From Allohoeflea poritis (GTDB taxonomy: Bacteria; Pseudomonadota; Alphaproteobacteria; Rhizobiales; Rhizobiaceae): 64,000 nucleotides of DNA. The notes beneath the pieces were generated by a model. It saw nothing but the letters and a program-made list of their open reading frames with translations, ran no database searches and was not told the DNA's origin. The stretch is from assembly GCF_027889715.1 (NCBI RefSeq), contig NZ_JAPJZH010000019.1:29185-93184 (forward strand). The letters run 5' to 3'. Every line of letters begins with the position of its first letter. Positions within the stretch are counted from its first letter, which is position 1. Shown here piece by piece: positions 17,559-27,736 of this stretch. The position numbers and the translations under genes were made by a program.

Positions 17559-17981
17559 CTACCCGCTGTTCTTGCGCTTCTGGCCGAGACCCATTTCCTT
17601 TGCAAGGCGGGAGCGCGCTTCGGCATAGGCCGGCGCCACCATGGGATAATCCGCAGGCAGACCCCATTTTTCCCGGTATTCTTCCGGAGTCAGGCCGTGA
17701 TAGGTCATCAGGTGACGCTTGAGCGACTTGAACTTCATGCCGTCCTCAAGACAGATAATGTACTCATGCTGCACGGATTTGCGGATGGGGACCGCTGGCT
17801 TCGGCTTCTCCGCGGGAGCCGCCTCTCCCCCGGTCGTCGAACCCAGTGCGGAGTGCACATTTGCGATCAGGCCTGGAAGATCGCTGGTCTGAACCACGTT
17901 GTTGCTGACATAGGCCGCAACGACTTCCGCGGTCAGCTCCGCAAGCAAGTCGTCCCGGGTCGTTTCTATAGCTTCATTCAT
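17559..17981 (-). CDS. mucR: MucR/Ros-family transcriptional regulator
   Basis: MucR is a zinc-finger H-NS-like regulator that binds AT-rich DNA and represses exopolysaccharide, motility and cell-cycle genes in rhizobia and Brucella. The ATG at 17981 gives 140 residues: an N-terminal helical region (about 5-50), a Pro/Lys-rich linker, and the zinc finger around residues 78-110 with Cys in ICLEDG and His in KRHLMTYH. A prokaryote-type single finger is seen, and [13 protein letters not shown] follows it as in the family. The gene has a strong terminator and a 466-base AT-rich upstream region, which may be its own binding region. Confidence 0.94.
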   Translation of the reverse strand: MNEAIETTRDDLLAELTAEVVAAYVSNNVVQTSDLPGLIANVHSALGSTTGGEAAPAEKPKPAVPIRKSVQHEYIICLEDGMKFKSLKRHLMTYHGLTPEEYREKWGLPADYPMVAPAYAEARSRLAKEMGLGQKRKNSG

Positions 17982-18447
17982 TTTTCGCGCCTCAAAAGAT
18001 TTCAAGTCTACATGGAACCAAAATCCCATCATCTTTTGGTATTGTCATTTAATTCGTGTCTTTTTTTGACACCGTCTTTTTTTGTCACCCAGAGCGCTGA
18101 TATCATTAATCACTTACATTTTAAACTAGAAAATTTTAGTAATTAGGCTGTTTTTTGCCGATACGCTGCATTTCTCCGGACTAAAATTCCTGAAAACAAG
18201 TCTAGAGCGAGTTTTGACCAGACGGAAACATTTGACAGAACCGATGCGATTCGTCGGCCGACCGAACCAACCGCGGTGGATCCAGCCCACCTCAAGGCGG
18301 TCCGTCAGCGCGGCAGGCAAAAACAACTGATCTATTTATCGCAATATATCAATAGGATATGAATTACCGGAATCGAGATCGCCGGACGCCTTGGTCCGAG
18401 CTCATTGCAAACCGGCGCCCGGCGAAAACCAAGATATCAGTGCAGTA
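17982..18447. other. AT-rich intergenic region upstream of mucR
   Basis: This 466-base gap holds no convincing gene. It is clearly richer in A and T than its surroundings. At 18056-18072 GTGTC and GACAC flank a run of seven T, and a similar GTC-T7-GTCAC unit follows at 18074-18088. MucR-type proteins prefer such T-rich tracts, so autoregulation is a reasonable guess. The right part also lies downstream of mnhG, for which no clear terminator is visible. Confidence 0.5.
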
Positions 18448-18804
18448 TTACTCGGCCGAGCTATTGAAACTTTCTGCAGGCTTCGGCATTTCATCAACAA
18501 CGGATTGACCGCTTAGCGGATAGCCCACCGCGTAGGAGGCCTTCGCCAGAAGGTGCGCGGAAATCGGCGCCGTCAGCAGGAAAAATGCGACACCGGCAAG
18601 CGCCCGTGTCAGCGTTCCCGTGTCCCCCGCCTCGATGCCCAGGGCGATGAGCACGACACCCGAGCCGAGGGTGCCGGCCTTGGATGCGGCATGCATGCGC
18701 GTATAGACGTCGGGGAAGCGCAAAAGTCCGAGAGCCGCAACGAGCGTGAAGCCGGAGCCGATCACGACCATGAGCGCAATCACTATGGCCAGGAAACTAC
18801 TCAT
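18448..18804 (-). CDS. mnhG: Na+(K+)/H+ antiporter subunit G
   Basis: Last gene of the seven-subunit Mrp/Mnh/Pha antiporter operon. The 118-residue protein has three transmembrane helices and the MnhG hallmark [22 protein letters not shown] (about residues 26-47). The C-terminal 25 residues are polar. It overlaps mnhF by eight bases. Confidence 0.95.
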   Translation of the reverse strand: MSSFLAIVIALMVVIGSGFTLVAALGLLRFPDVYTRMHAASKAGTLGSGVVLIALGIEAGDTGTLTRALAGVAFFLLTAPISAHLLAKASYAVGYPLSGQSVVDEMPKPAESFNSSAE

Positions 18805-19135
18805 TGGCCTTGCCTCCTTCCGGCGCGGATCTTGCCTCTTCCGTCTCTCCGTGAATGGGGCCGCGCGTCAGGATGAACCGAGCGAAAGCCACGGTCGCAA
18901 GAAAACCGACAAGGCCCAGGGCAATCGCAATGTCGACATAAAGCGTATAGCCGGTCTTGATGCCGATCACGGCGATGAACCCGATTGCCGTGGCCACCAG
19001 CATGTCGAGCGCCAGAATGCGATCCGGCAAGGTCGGACCGCTGATCACACGGTAGACGGTAACAGCGAAGGAAAGGCACAAAAGCGCAAGAGCGATCTGG
19101 ATCGCCCAATCAACCAGTATTGCAGGGTCGGTCAT
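18797..19135 (-). CDS. mnhF: Na+(K+)/H+ antiporter subunit F
   Basis: The 112-residue protein has three transmembrane helices and the family motif [18 protein letters not shown] (about residues 28-45), specific for MnhF/PhaF. It overlaps mnhE by four bases (ATGA) and mnhG by eight, so these are translated together. The C-terminal tail is hydrophilic. Confidence 0.95.
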   Translation of the reverse strand: MTDPAILVDWAIQIALALLCLSFAVTVYRVISGPTLPDRILALDMLVATAIGFIAVIGIKTGYTLYVDIAIALGLVGFLATVAFARFILTRGPIHGETEEARSAPEGGKANE

Positions 19136-19605
19136 CGGAACGCCTCCAGAATTCTGCGCTCGAACCCGTCCGCTATACCCTTTCGGGTCGCATCGGGATC
19201 CGAACAGTCAATCGCATGGACGTAAAGGAATTTCTTGTCGTCGGACACATCGACCGACAGTGTTCCGGGCGTCAGCGTGATCATATTGGCAAGCAGTGTG
19301 ATTTCGAAATCGCGATCGACTTTCAACCGGTAGGCAAAAATTCCCGGCTTGATGTTCATGTTCGGGCTCAAGACCGTGATCGCGACGCGGATAGCCGACA
19401 TCACAAGTTCGTACAGGAACAGGAGCAGCAGCACGATGATGCGTCCGGCGCGCGAAAAATAGCCGACGGAGCCGACCTGTTCGCGGATCAGGTAAAGTAC
19501 CCCGGCACCGAGCAGGAAACCGAAGGTCAGATTGAGGAAACTGTAAAAACCGGTGACCGCCGCCCAGACCAGCGCCAGCAAAACATTGATCAGAAACAGT
19601 CTCAT
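19132..19605 (-). CDS. mnhE: Na+(K+)/H+ antiporter subunit E
   Basis: The 157-residue protein has three hydrophobic segments in its first 75 residues and a cytoplasmic C-terminal domain with [24 protein letters not shown], the mark of MnhE/PhaE. It overlaps mnhD by four bases and mnhF by four. Confidence 0.95.
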   Translation of the reverse strand: MRLFLINVLLALVWAAVTGFYSFLNLTFGFLLGAGVLYLIREQVGSVGYFSRAGRIIVLLLLFLYELVMSAIRVAITVLSPNMNIKPGIFAYRLKVDRDFEITLLANMITLTPGTLSVDVSDDKKFLYVHAIDCSDPDATRKGIADGFERRILEAFR

Positions 19606-21170
19606 TGCGCGCCTCCCGCCGGAAACACCGAACGGATGTATTCGATCGGATTGAGCAGCTGTTCGGTTCCGACCTGCGACAGTTCGAGGATCTGCTGCGG
19701 GAACATACCGAGCACGACCACAATGGCCGTCAGCATGACAAGCGGCGCATAGTCGATGACCGGGTTGAGGTTCGCTTCCTCACCCGCCGCCGCCGCTTCG
19801 GGCGCAGGACGCCAGTAGGAAAGAACCCAGACCCGCCCGACGGCAATGGTCGTCAGAAACCCGGACAGCAACACCGCGCCGGCGAGCCACCAGGCGCCCA
19901 CGTCAAGCGACGCCTTGACCAGTATGACCTTGGGCCAAAGGCCGGAAAACGGCGGGAGCCCGGAAACCGCAAAGAACAGGATCAGGGTCACCGCCGCGAG
20001 GAACGGATGGGTCGTGTAGATGCCCCCGGACCCGGCAATCGAAAACCCGCCGCTTGCCCGCGCCGCCAGACCCGATGCGAGATAAAGCGCGGTCATGACG
20101 ATCATCGAATGCAGGGCGTAGAAAATGGCCGCGGAAATTCCGCCGGGGCTCGCCAGCGCGATGCCGGCGAACATGATGCCGATGCCGGATATAACCAGAT
20201 AGCCAAGCAGTCGTCTGAAATCGGTTTGTGCGAGCGCGCCCATGGCGCCGAGGATCATGGTCAGTGCCGCGATGACCGCGATGACCCAGCCGAGCATGTC
20301 GCGCTCGGCAGGAAACAGGACCAGGGCGACACGCATGAACGCATAGACGCCAACCTTCGTCAGAAGACCGGCAAACAGCGCTGAGACGACGACACGCGGC
20401 GTGTGATAGGAAGCAGGCAGCCAGAAGTTGACCGGAAAGGCGGCGGCTTTCATGCCGAAGGCCAGGAAGTAAAGGCTCAGCAGGGTCACAAGCGGCGCCT
20501 TTTCCTCCATTGCCTGCGCCTTGAGCGCGATGTCGGCCATGTTGAGCGTGCCGAAAATTCCGTAGAGGTAACCGGTCGCAATGAGAAAGAACGTCGTCGC
20601 GACGAGATTGAGGAAGGCATATTTGGTCGCGCCGTCGATCTGGCCGCGCTCGGACCCCAGTATCAGGAGCCCGAACGACGCGATCAGAAGCACTTCGAAC
20701 CAGACATAGAGATTGAAGATGTCGCCGGTCAGAAATGCGCCGCTGACACCCGCCATCATCAGGAACAGGAACGGGTAGAAGCCGTAGCGCCGACCGCTGT
20801 TGTTGACATCGCCGGCACCGTAAATCCCGCCGGCAAGCGCGGCGATCGCGCCGGTCAGCGTCAGCAATGCACCCAGGATATCGACCGTGAATGAAATGCC
20901 GAAGGGTGGCAGCCACCGCCCCATTGTCATGGTCACGGGACCGCTGGAAACCACATGGGCAAGCAACGCGGCCGCAATAACCACAAGCGCGACCAGTCCC
21001 GGCAGCGCGATGATGGGCTGCAAACGCGTATCCTTGCGCACCATCAGCAATACCGCACCGAAAATCGTGCACAGGATCAGCGGCGCGATAATCAGCCAGT
21101 CGGCCAGCGGCACCGGGTCGGTGACCATGGCCACGGAAATATCGACTGGTTCTTTTGCGGACGATGCCAT
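19602..21170 (-). CDS. mnhD: Na+(K+)/H+ antiporter subunit D
   Basis: MnhD is a proton-translocating subunit related to NuoM/NuoN of complex I. The 522-residue protein has about fourteen transmembrane helices and the Proton_antipo_M core (about residues 135-420), including FNLYVWFEVLLIASFGLL and KAAAFPVNFWLPASYHTP with the conserved Glu and Lys of the family. It starts five bases after the mnhC stop. Confidence 0.95.
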   Translation of the reverse strand: MASSAKEPVDISVAMVTDPVPLADWLIIAPLILCTIFGAVLLMVRKDTRLQPIIALPGLVALVVIAAALLAHVVSSGPVTMTMGRWLPPFGISFTVDILGALLTLTGAIAALAGGIYGAGDVNNSGRRYGFYPFLFLMMAGVSGAFLTGDIFNLYVWFEVLLIASFGLLILGSERGQIDGATKYAFLNLVATTFFLIATGYLYGIFGTLNMADIALKAQAMEEKAPLVTLLSLYFLAFGMKAAAFPVNFWLPASYHTPRVVVSALFAGLLTKVGVYAFMRVALVLFPAERDMLGWVIAVIAALTMILGAMGALAQTDFRRLLGYLVISGIGIMFAGIALASPGGISAAIFYALHSMIVMTALYLASGLAARASGGFSIAGSGGIYTTHPFLAAVTLILFFAVSGLPPFSGLWPKVILVKASLDVGAWWLAGAVLLSGFLTTIAVGRVWVLSYWRPAPEAAAAGEEANLNPVIDYAPLVMLTAIVVVLGMFPQQILELSQVGTEQLLNPIEYIRSVFPAGGAQ

Positions 21171-21175
21171 TCTTT

Positions 21176-21556
21176 TCAGTATCCCAGCGGCGGAAGCTTT
21201 TGTTCTTCAGGTTCGGCAAACCGCATTTCATTGGTGTCGTCCGTCCCAAGCTCCTGATAGGCGCGGTAGGAAAGCACGAGCAGAAAGGCGAAGAAGGAAA
21301 ACGCAATCACGATCGCTGTCAGGATCAGGGCCTGGGGCAGCGGATTGGCCGTCACAATGCCTTCGGTCGCCCCGCCGGCCGGCAGAATCGGCGGAATCTC
21401 GCGCGTAAGCCTCCCGGACGTAAAGATCAGCAGATTGACCGCATTGCTCAATATGGCAGCGCCAAGCAGAATGCGGATGATGTGCCGCGAAAGAAACAGG
21501 TAGATCGAAACGGCGAAGAAGATGGCGACAAGAAACGCCATGGGGACTTCCATCAT
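21176..21556 (-). CDS. mnhC: Na+(K+)/H+ antiporter subunit C
   Basis: MnhC is related to NuoK. The ATG at 21556 gives 126 residues with three transmembrane helices and [23 protein letters not shown], followed by [18 protein letters not shown] [17 protein letters not shown] (about residues 70-88), the conserved MnhC/NuoK region. The start overlaps the mnhB stop by four bases; the second ATG (21553) is equally possible. A longer frame reaching 21817 is out of phase with mnhB coding and is discarded. Confidence 0.94.
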   Translation of the reverse strand: MMEVPMAFLVAIFFAVSIYLFLSRHIIRILLGAAILSNAVNLLIFTSGRLTREIPPILPAGGATEGIVTANPLPQALILTAIVIAFSFFAFLLVLSYRAYQELGTDDTNEMRFAEPEEQKLPPLGY

Positions 21557-21972
21557 TCCACCTCCCTTTCTTCCAGCGCAAGCGCGATCGAGCTGATCGC
21601 GCCGACCACAACGAAATAAACGCCGATATCGAAAAGCAGCACCGTCGAAAGCTTCAGTTCCTCGGTAAAGAACGGCACGGTCACCCAAAGACCTGTCATG
21701 AACGGCACACCGGCAAAGATCGAAAGCAGGCCGGCGACGGACCCCATCAGAAGTCCGGCAGCCGACAAGGCCATCGGATGGAAGTACATGGCCCGCCGCA
21801 CGGGCGAAACACCGCATGCAATGCCGTAAATGGCGAATGCCGAGGCGGCGATCAGTCCGCCTATGAAACCGCCGCCCGGTTCATTGTGCCCGCGCAACAG
21901 CACAAACACCGAGAACAGCACCATGAGGCTGCTCAGATAGGGTGCAACGGTGCGGAATATCAGTGTGCGCAT
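21553..21972 (-). CDS. mnhB: Na+(K+)/H+ antiporter subunit B
   Basis: The 139-residue protein has four transmembrane helices and the MnhB motifs [24 protein letters not shown] (about residues 28-51) and [17 protein letters not shown] near the C-terminus. It starts three bases after the mnhA stop, and its own stop overlaps mnhC. Confidence 0.95.
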   Translation of the reverse strand: MRTLIFRTVAPYLSSLMVLFSVFVLLRGHNEPGGGFIGGLIAASAFAIYGIACGVSPVRRAMYFHPMALSAAGLLMGSVAGLLSIFAGVPFMTGLWVTVPFFTEELKLSTVLLFDIGVYFVVVGAISSIALALEEREVE

Positions 21973-21975
21973 CTC

Positions 21976-24345
21976 TTACCGCCGCTCCTCATCGTTCGGA
22001 TCGTTCGTTGCAATGCTCGGCCATGGCCGCCGTGTGCTGATGCGGATCAGCGACAGGATCGCCAGCCCCGCGACCATGACAACGGCGATCTCTCCCCAAG
22101 TGTCCGTGCCGCGGAAATCGACCAGGATGACATTGACGATATTGCGGCCGTAGGCGATCGACATCGAATAGTTGGTGAAGAATTCCGGCAGCGTCAGGTC
22201 GAACGGCAATTGGATGACCTTGAGCAGCAGAAGCAGAAACGCACCCGCGCCGACCACGGAGATCGTCACATCGAACAGGCGTTTGCCGATCGGACGATGA
22301 TCCGTCGGCGTCAGCCGCAACCGCGTCATCGCCAGGGCCAATATGACGACGGACAGGGTCTCGACCATGAACTGGGTAAACGACAGGTCGGGCGCGCCAA
22401 AGAGCATGAAAAGCAGCGCAACCGCGAAACCCTGTATGCCGAGGGAAACGATGGCCGTCAGGCGATCCCGGGCAAAGATCACCGCGACCAGCCCGACGGC
22501 GGCAATCGCCATGATGGCCAGCTCATAGAGGGAAACGTCCTGCGGCCATTGCGGCATGGCCGGCAACTCGTCGAAGAGGATCATGGGAACCAGAATGGCG
22601 ACGATAAGCAGCACGAATGTCGCTTTCATGTATGTTTCCATACGACCGTTCTGGACAATGCGGGTGACCGCGAAGGAAACCCGCACGATGCCGCGGATGA
22701 ACTGGTCGAAGCCCTGGTCGGGTCCCCATCCGATGGCCGTCAGCGTTGCTGCCATGGCGGAGCGCAGGCGCTCGAGATTGCGATAGGCGACAATACCGAA
22801 AACAATGGTGATGCCGGACAGCAGCAGCGCCATCCCGATATGGGGGATGAGCGAAATGTAGACGGAGACAGGCGCGCCCTCGACGGCGGTCGCCATGGGA
22901 ATTGAGATCAGTCGGTGGGTCACGCTTGAGAACACGGCGGTCAGCAGGCTCGCAACCGCAAGCACCGCCGGGCCCAGCCACAACAGCACGAGTCCGTCAT
23001 GCGCCTCGCGCAGTCCTGCCGGCTTTTCACCCAGGAACGGTTTGAGCGCCACGGCGAAACCGATGACGAACATCAGACCGTTGCCGACGATCGCAACCAG
23101 CGTCAGGAGCAGCGGCCAGGCGCCCGGCTGCCAAAGGCCCGCATAGATCTCCTCCTTGGCCAGGAAGCCAAAGAAAGGCGGCAGGCCGGCCATTGAGAAG
23201 GCCGATGCGAAAGCCGCGGCGAAGGTGATGGGCATGGCCGACATCAGACCGCCAAGCTTGGTGATATCGCGCGATCCGGCCTCGTGGTCGATGCCGCCGG
23301 CGACCATGAAAAGCGCGCCCTTGAACATGGAGTGCGCGACGAGATAGAGCACTGCCGCCTCGACCGCCTTCGGATGACCGAAGCCGGTGAGCATCACGAG
23401 CAGGCCGAGCGAGGAAACGGTGGTGTAGGCCAGCATCAGCTTCAGGTCGGTCTGGCGGATGGCAAGCAGGGTACCGACAATCAGCGTCGCACCGCCGAAC
23501 ACGGGAAGAACGGTCTCCCACGCTGCGGTGTCGCCAAGTACCGGATTAAGACGCATCAGCAGGTAGACACCCGCCTTCACCATTGTCGCCGAGTGCAGAT
23601 AGGCCGAAACGGGCGTCGGCGCTTCCATCGCGTTGGGCAGCCAGAAATGCAACGGAAACTGGGCCGATTTGGTGAATGCACCGCCAAGCACCAGCACGAA
23701 AATAGCCAGATAGAACGGGCTGTCCGCCAATACGCCCTGCGAGCGCAGCAGCAGGGACATCTCGGAAATGCCGGTGACATTCCAGATCATGAGCAATCCG
23801 GCAAGCAGGAAAAGGCCGCCACCGCCGGTGACCACGAGCGCCTGCAGCGCGGCGCGGCGCGAGGCCTCCCGCTTGTGGTCGAAGCCGATCAGCAGGAATG
23901 AGGTGATCGATGTCAGTTCCCAGAAAACGAAGAACATCAGGAAGCTGTCGGAGACGACAAGGCCCAGCATCGAGCCCATGAACATCAGGATGAAGGAGAA
24001 GAACCTGCCGAGATGTTCATGACCCTTCAGATAGCCGCCGCTGTAAAGGACGATCAGAACCCCGATGCCGCTGATCAGCAGCGCGAATGTCAGCGACAGC
24101 CCGTCGACGAACCAGGAAAAGTTCACGCGGAACGCCGGAATCCACTGGTAACCGCCGGTGACCACCTCGCCTTTCGATATCTCGGGCAGGAAGGTGGCGA
24201 AATGCCAGAAAATCACAACCGGCACGATGGCGAGCAGCCAAGCCGCATTGTGTCTGAATAGCCGGGTGAGCGCGGGAGCGAATAGAGCCGCAAGGAACGG
24301 CAGCAGCAGGACAAACAGCGTCGTGCTGGGCATGTAGTCGTCCAT
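21976..24345 (-). CDS. mnhA: Na+(K+)/H+ antiporter subunit A
   Basis: Largest subunit, related to NuoL. The ATG at 24345 has GGGAGAGA just upstream and gives 789 residues; the open frame to 24420 adds an unlikely extension. About residues 1-500 form the NuoL-like channel (FFVFWELTSITSFLLIGFDHKR, KSAQFPLHFWLPNAMEAPTPVSAYLHSATMVKAG shortened here to its known core FPLHFWLPNAMEAP), and the C-terminal 250 residues carry the MbhD/MbhE-like parts (GAPDLSFTQFMVETLSV, then FRGTDTWGEIAVVMVAGLA). It leads the operon mnhA-B-C-D-E-F-G, the pha system of rhizobia used for pH, Na+ or K+ adaptation. Confidence 0.94.
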   Translation of the reverse strand: MDDYMPSTTLFVLLLPFLAALFAPALTRLFRHNAAWLLAIVPVVIFWHFATFLPEISKGEVVTGGYQWIPAFRVNFSWFVDGLSLTFALLISGIGVLIVLYSGGYLKGHEHLGRFFSFILMFMGSMLGLVVSDSFLMFFVFWELTSITSFLLIGFDHKREASRRAALQALVVTGGGGLFLLAGLLMIWNVTGISEMSLLLRSQGVLADSPFYLAIFVLVLGGAFTKSAQFPLHFWLPNAMEAPTPVSAYLHSATMVKAGVYLLMRLNPVLGDTAAWETVLPVFGGATLIVGTLLAIRQTDLKLMLAYTTVSSLGLLVMLTGFGHPKAVEAAVLYLVAHSMFKGALFMVAGGIDHEAGSRDITKLGGLMSAMPITFAAAFASAFSMAGLPPFFGFLAKEEIYAGLWQPGAWPLLLTLVAIVGNGLMFVIGFAVALKPFLGEKPAGLREAHDGLVLLWLGPAVLAVASLLTAVFSSVTHRLISIPMATAVEGAPVSVYISLIPHIGMALLLSGITIVFGIVAYRNLERLRSAMAATLTAIGWGPDQGFDQFIRGIVRVSFAVTRIVQNGRMETYMKATFVLLIVAILVPMILFDELPAMPQWPQDVSLYELAIMAIAAVGLVAVIFARDRLTAIVSLGIQGFAVALLFMLFGAPDLSFTQFMVETLSVVILALAMTRLRLTPTDHRPIGKRLFDVTISVVGAGAFLLLLLKVIQLPFDLTLPEFFTNYSMSIAYGRNIVNVILVDFRGTDTWGEIAVVMVAGLAILSLIRISTRRPWPSIATNDPNDEERR

Positions 24346-24536
24346 TCTCTCTCCCGGATGGAGTTTGCCTGCAAGTGTTTGATCGAATTTAATGATGCAC
24401 CGCATCAACGGCAAGATCACATCGGCCGATTTCCACCCGAATCCGGCGCTAACGCGGGTTTTATCGCGTTTTGATCGGCCGATTGTTGCGATGCCGGCGC
24501 GCCGACACTACACAATGGGTGTAAGGAGTTGCCGAT

Positions 24537-24956
24537 ATGTCCGATCTGAAGAAGAAAAAGATTGAGAAATCCGACACCGAATGGCGGTCACAGCTGTCAC
24601 CGGAACAGTACCATGTCACGCGCAAGGGCGGCACGGAACGCGCCTTCACCGGCCCCTATTGGGACAGCAAGGACAACGGTGTCTACCACTGTGTGTGCTG
24701 CGAACGGCCGCTGTTCCACTCGGACACCAAGTTCGATTCCGGCACGGGATGGCCGAGCTATCATTCGCCGGTCGATGCGGACGCGGTCACTGAACATGCG
24801 GACCGGTCCTGGTTCATGACCCGCACGGAAATCAAGTGCGCGGACTGCGATGCCCATCTCGGCCACGTCTTCAATGACGGGCCGCAGCCGACGGGCCTTC
24901 GCTACTGCATGAACGGGACGGCGCTCACCTTCAGGAAAGACGGCGCCGGGAAATAA
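24537..24956 (+). CDS. msrB: Peptide-methionine (R)-S-oxide reductase MsrB
   Basis: MsrB repairs methionine-R-sulfoxide in proteins. The 139-residue cytoplasmic protein has the nucleophile Cys124 in LRYCMNG, the substrate-binding [10 protein letters not shown] (about residues 69-78), and two zinc-binding Cys pairs, Cys52/Cys55 and Cys101/Cys104. A TAAGGAG lies eight bases before the ATG. It converges on the SH3-domain gene with only three bases between stop codons. Confidence 0.97.
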   Translation: MSDLKKKKIEKSDTEWRSQLSPEQYHVTRKGGTERAFTGPYWDSKDNGVYHCVCCERPLFHSDTKFDSGTGWPSYHSPVDADAVTEHADRSWFMTRTEIKCADCDAHLGHVFNDGPQPTGLRYCMNGTALTFRKDGAGK

Positions 24957-24959
24957 CAT

Positions 24960-25325
24960 CTATTGCTGGGGCTGGATGTAACGCCCGTAGACCCAGCCGG
25001 TCTGCCAGTCGCCGGTATTCGACGGGTCGTGCCAGACCTCGCACCAGGTGTAACGGACCATCTGCACCTGCTCGTCTTGCGGCAATACGGCGATGTTTTT
25101 CAGGTCGACGCCGTTCATGCAGCGGCCGGTCATGGAAAGCGGCGTTCCGTTCGGATAGCCCGCGCGGATCGCCGATTTCGCCGACGGCCATGCCCTGACA
25201 TTCAGGACATCGTCCCACGCGACGTTGGCAACTTCCCAGGCTGCAAAGCTGCTGGCCTGCGCCGCCGGCGCACAAAGCGTCGCGGCGACAACAACGGAAG
25301 CGAAGAAACTGCGTGAAATGGTCAT
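24960..25325 (-). CDS. Secreted SH3-domain protein
   Basis: The 121-residue protein has a signal peptide (residues 1-24, ending APAAQA-S) and a bacterial SH3 (SH3b) fold across about residues 35-118: DDVLNVRAWPSAKSAIRAG is the typical first strand and linker, and WCEVWHDPSNTGDWQTGWVYGRYI the last. Such domains bind peptidoglycan or proteins in the periplasm. Two Cys (about residues 69 and 95) could form a disulfide. No partner is indicated by the neighbours. Confidence 0.85.
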   Translation of the reverse strand: MTISRSFFASVVVAATLCAPAAQASSFAAWEVANVAWDDVLNVRAWPSAKSAIRAGYPNGTPLSMTGRCMNGVDLKNIAVLPQDEQVQMVRYTWCEVWHDPSNTGDWQTGWVYGRYIQPQQ

Positions 25326-25497
25326 GATCCGATCCCCTCATGGCGGCGGTTGCGTTTCGATAGCCGCATCATCGCATCGCAATCGTGAATGACTTCTGAT
25401 TCACAAATTCATGTGCGGTTCATGCGCATCTTGAAGTGGTTCGCCCCGCCCTTTATCTGCGTGATAAGAACAGAAATCCCAAACCGAAGGAAGCTCC

Positions 25498-27585
25498 ATG
25501 TTCAAGGACCTGCCGCCCACTCCGGTCGCGGACAAGCGACCCGTCACGGATACCCGCCACGGCATCGAGCGCACCGACGACTATGCGTGGCTGCGCGCCG
25601 ACAACTGGCAGCAGGTCTTCCAGGACCCCTCGGTTCTCGACGAGGGAATCCGCGCCTATCTGGAAGCCGAGAACGCCTATCAGAAACAGGCGATGGCCGA
25701 TACCGAGGAACTTCAGAAGGCGCTGTTTTCCGAAATGCGCGGGCGCATCGAGGAGGACGATTCCTCGGTCCCCTCCCCTGACGGGCCTTTCGCCTACGGC
25801 ATGTCCTATGTGACGGGCGGGGAGCAGCCCCGGTTCTTCCGGGTGCCGCGCGAGGGCGGTGAACAAGAACTGCTTCTCGACGGCGACGCAGAAGCCGCCG
25901 ACAAGGCTTATTTCAGGATTTCGGCCGCCAATCATTCACCAAACCATGCGCGCATGATCTGGGGCTATGACGACAAGGGTTCCGAGTTCTTCAAATTGCA
26001 GATCCGCGAACTCGGCAGCGCGGAAGACCTCGATGACGTGGTGGAAAACACCGGCGGCGGCGGTGCCTGGTCACCGGGCTCGGAAGGGTTCTTCTACACA
26101 TTGCTGGATGAAAACCACCGGCCTTCGAAGGTTTACTACCACGCCATCGGCTCAGCCCAGGCGGACGACCGCCTGGTTTTCGAGGAGGCCGATCCCGGCT
26201 TCTTCGTCAGCGTCGGCGGCAGCAAGCTGAACGATTTCATCTTCATCAACATCCACGACCATCAGACGTCGGAATACCGCATCCTGCCGGCCGGCGATCC
26301 GCAGGCGACGCCGGCGATCGTCGCGCCGCGGCAGACCGGTGTCGAATACGACATGCATGAGGGCGGCGATGTCTTCTTCATCCTGACCAATGCGGGCGGT
26401 GCCAAGGACTTCAAGATCGTCGAAGCGCCGGTCGATGCGCCGGGCCGGGAGAACTGGCGCGACGTCGTCACCCACCAGCCGGGCCGGCTCATCCTGAACC
26501 ACATGGTGTTCGCCAATCACCTGGTCTGGCTGGAGCGGGAAAACGGCCTGCCGAGGATCGTGATCCGCGCGCGCGACAGCGGCGAGGAACACGCCATCGC
26601 CTTCGACGAGGAGGCCTATTCCCTGGGGCTGCAAGGCTCCTACGAATACGACACGGAGGTGATCCGTTTCTCCTATTCGTCGATGACCACGCCATCACAG
26701 CAGTTCGACTACAATATGCGGACCCGCGAACGCGTGCTGCTGAAGACCCAGGAAGTGCCCTCGGGGCACAATGCCGAAGACTATGTCACCCGGCGCGTTA
26801 TGGCACCTTCGTATGACGGCGTCGAAGTGCCCGTCAGCCTGCTCTACCGCAAGGACACCGCGCTCGACGGATCGGCGCCCTGCCTGCTTTACGGTTACGG
26901 TTCCTACGGCGCCACGATCCCCGCCTCGTTCAACACGAACTGCCTCTCGCTGGTCGATCGCGGTTTCGTCTACGCCATCGCCCATGTGCGGGGCGGCAAG
27001 GACAAGGGTTTTGCGTGGTATGAGGACGGCAAGCACCTGAAGAAGGCCAACACGTTCCGCGACTTCATCGCCGCGGCCGAGTTTCTGGCCGCGGAGAAGT
27101 TCACCTCCGCGGACCGGATTGTCGCGGAGGGCGGATCGGCAGGCGGCATGCTGATGGGCGCAATCGCCAATATGGCACCGGACCGGTTCGGCGCGATTAT
27201 CGCCGCCGTGCCCTTTGTCGATGTGCTGACGACCATGCTCGACGACACGCTGCCCCTCACCCCGCCCGAATGGCCGGAATGGGGCAATCCCATCGCCTCC
27301 AAGGAAGACTATGAAACCATCGCCTCCTATTCGCCCTACGACAATGTGTGCGCCCAGAACTATCCGCCGATCCTGGCGCTCGCCGGGCTGACCGACCCGC
27401 GCGTCACCTATTGGGAGCCGGCCAAGTGGGTGGCGCGGCTGCGGGCAATGAAGACCGGCGATGCCCCGGTTCTGCTAAAGACCAATATGGATGCCGGCCA
27501 TGCGGGCGCTTCGGGCCGTTTCCAGCGGCTCGAGGAAGTCGCCTTCGAATACGCCTTCGCGCTGAAAGTGACGGACAAGGCCTGA
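25498..27585 (+). CDS. ptrB: Oligopeptidase B (S9A family)
   Basis: Cytosolic serine peptidase that cleaves short peptides, usually after basic residues. The 695-residue protein has an N-terminal seven-bladed propeller (about residues 70-410) and a C-terminal alpha/beta hydrolase domain. The catalytic triad is Ser547 in EGGSAGG, Asp633 in LTDPRV and His668 in DAGHAG. The length and the GGSAGGMLMGA motif match PtrB rather than true prolyl oligopeptidase. It has no signal peptide. Confidence 0.93.
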   Translation: MFKDLPPTPVADKRPVTDTRHGIERTDDYAWLRADNWQQVFQDPSVLDEGIRAYLEAENAYQKQAMADTEELQKALFSEMRGRIEEDDSSVPSPDGPFAYGMSYVTGGEQPRFFRVPREGGEQELLLDGDAEAADKAYFRISAANHSPNHARMIWGYDDKGSEFFKLQIRELGSAEDLDDVVENTGGGGAWSPGSEGFFYTLLDENHRPSKVYYHAIGSAQADDRLVFEEADPGFFVSVGGSKLNDFIFINIHDHQTSEYRILPAGDPQATPAIVAPRQTGVEYDMHEGGDVFFILTNAGGAKDFKIVEAPVDAPGRENWRDVVTHQPGRLILNHMVFANHLVWLERENGLPRIVIRARDSGEEHAIAFDEEAYSLGLQGSYEYDTEVIRFSYSSMTTPSQQFDYNMRTRERVLLKTQEVPSGHNAEDYVTRRVMAPSYDGVEVPVSLLYRKDTALDGSAPCLLYGYGSYGATIPASFNTNCLSLVDRGFVYAIAHVRGGKDKGFAWYEDGKHLKKANTFRDFIAAAEFLAAEKFTSADRIVAEGGSAGGMLMGAIANMAPDRFGAIIAAVPFVDVLTTMLDDTLPLTPPEWPEWGNPIASKEDYETIASYSPYDNVCAQNYPPILALAGLTDPRVTYWEPAKWVARLRAMKTGDAPVLLKTNMDAGHAGASGRFQRLEEVAFEYAFALKVTDKA

Positions 27586-27736
27586 CGCCGGGAACCTGCA
27601 CGGGCAAAGGGTGTACGGCAGGCCGCGAAAACTGGACGCGAGCAGAACCGATACTATAATATGACTTTAATAATCACCTTTTGAGACTCAACCGGTTTCA
27701 ACAGGCGGAAACTTTCACGGGGATATCGAAACATTG

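Noticed and set aside
21553..21817. N-terminal extension of mnhC
   Set aside because: It overlaps mnhB in another frame; the four-base mnhB-mnhC overlap gives the natural start.
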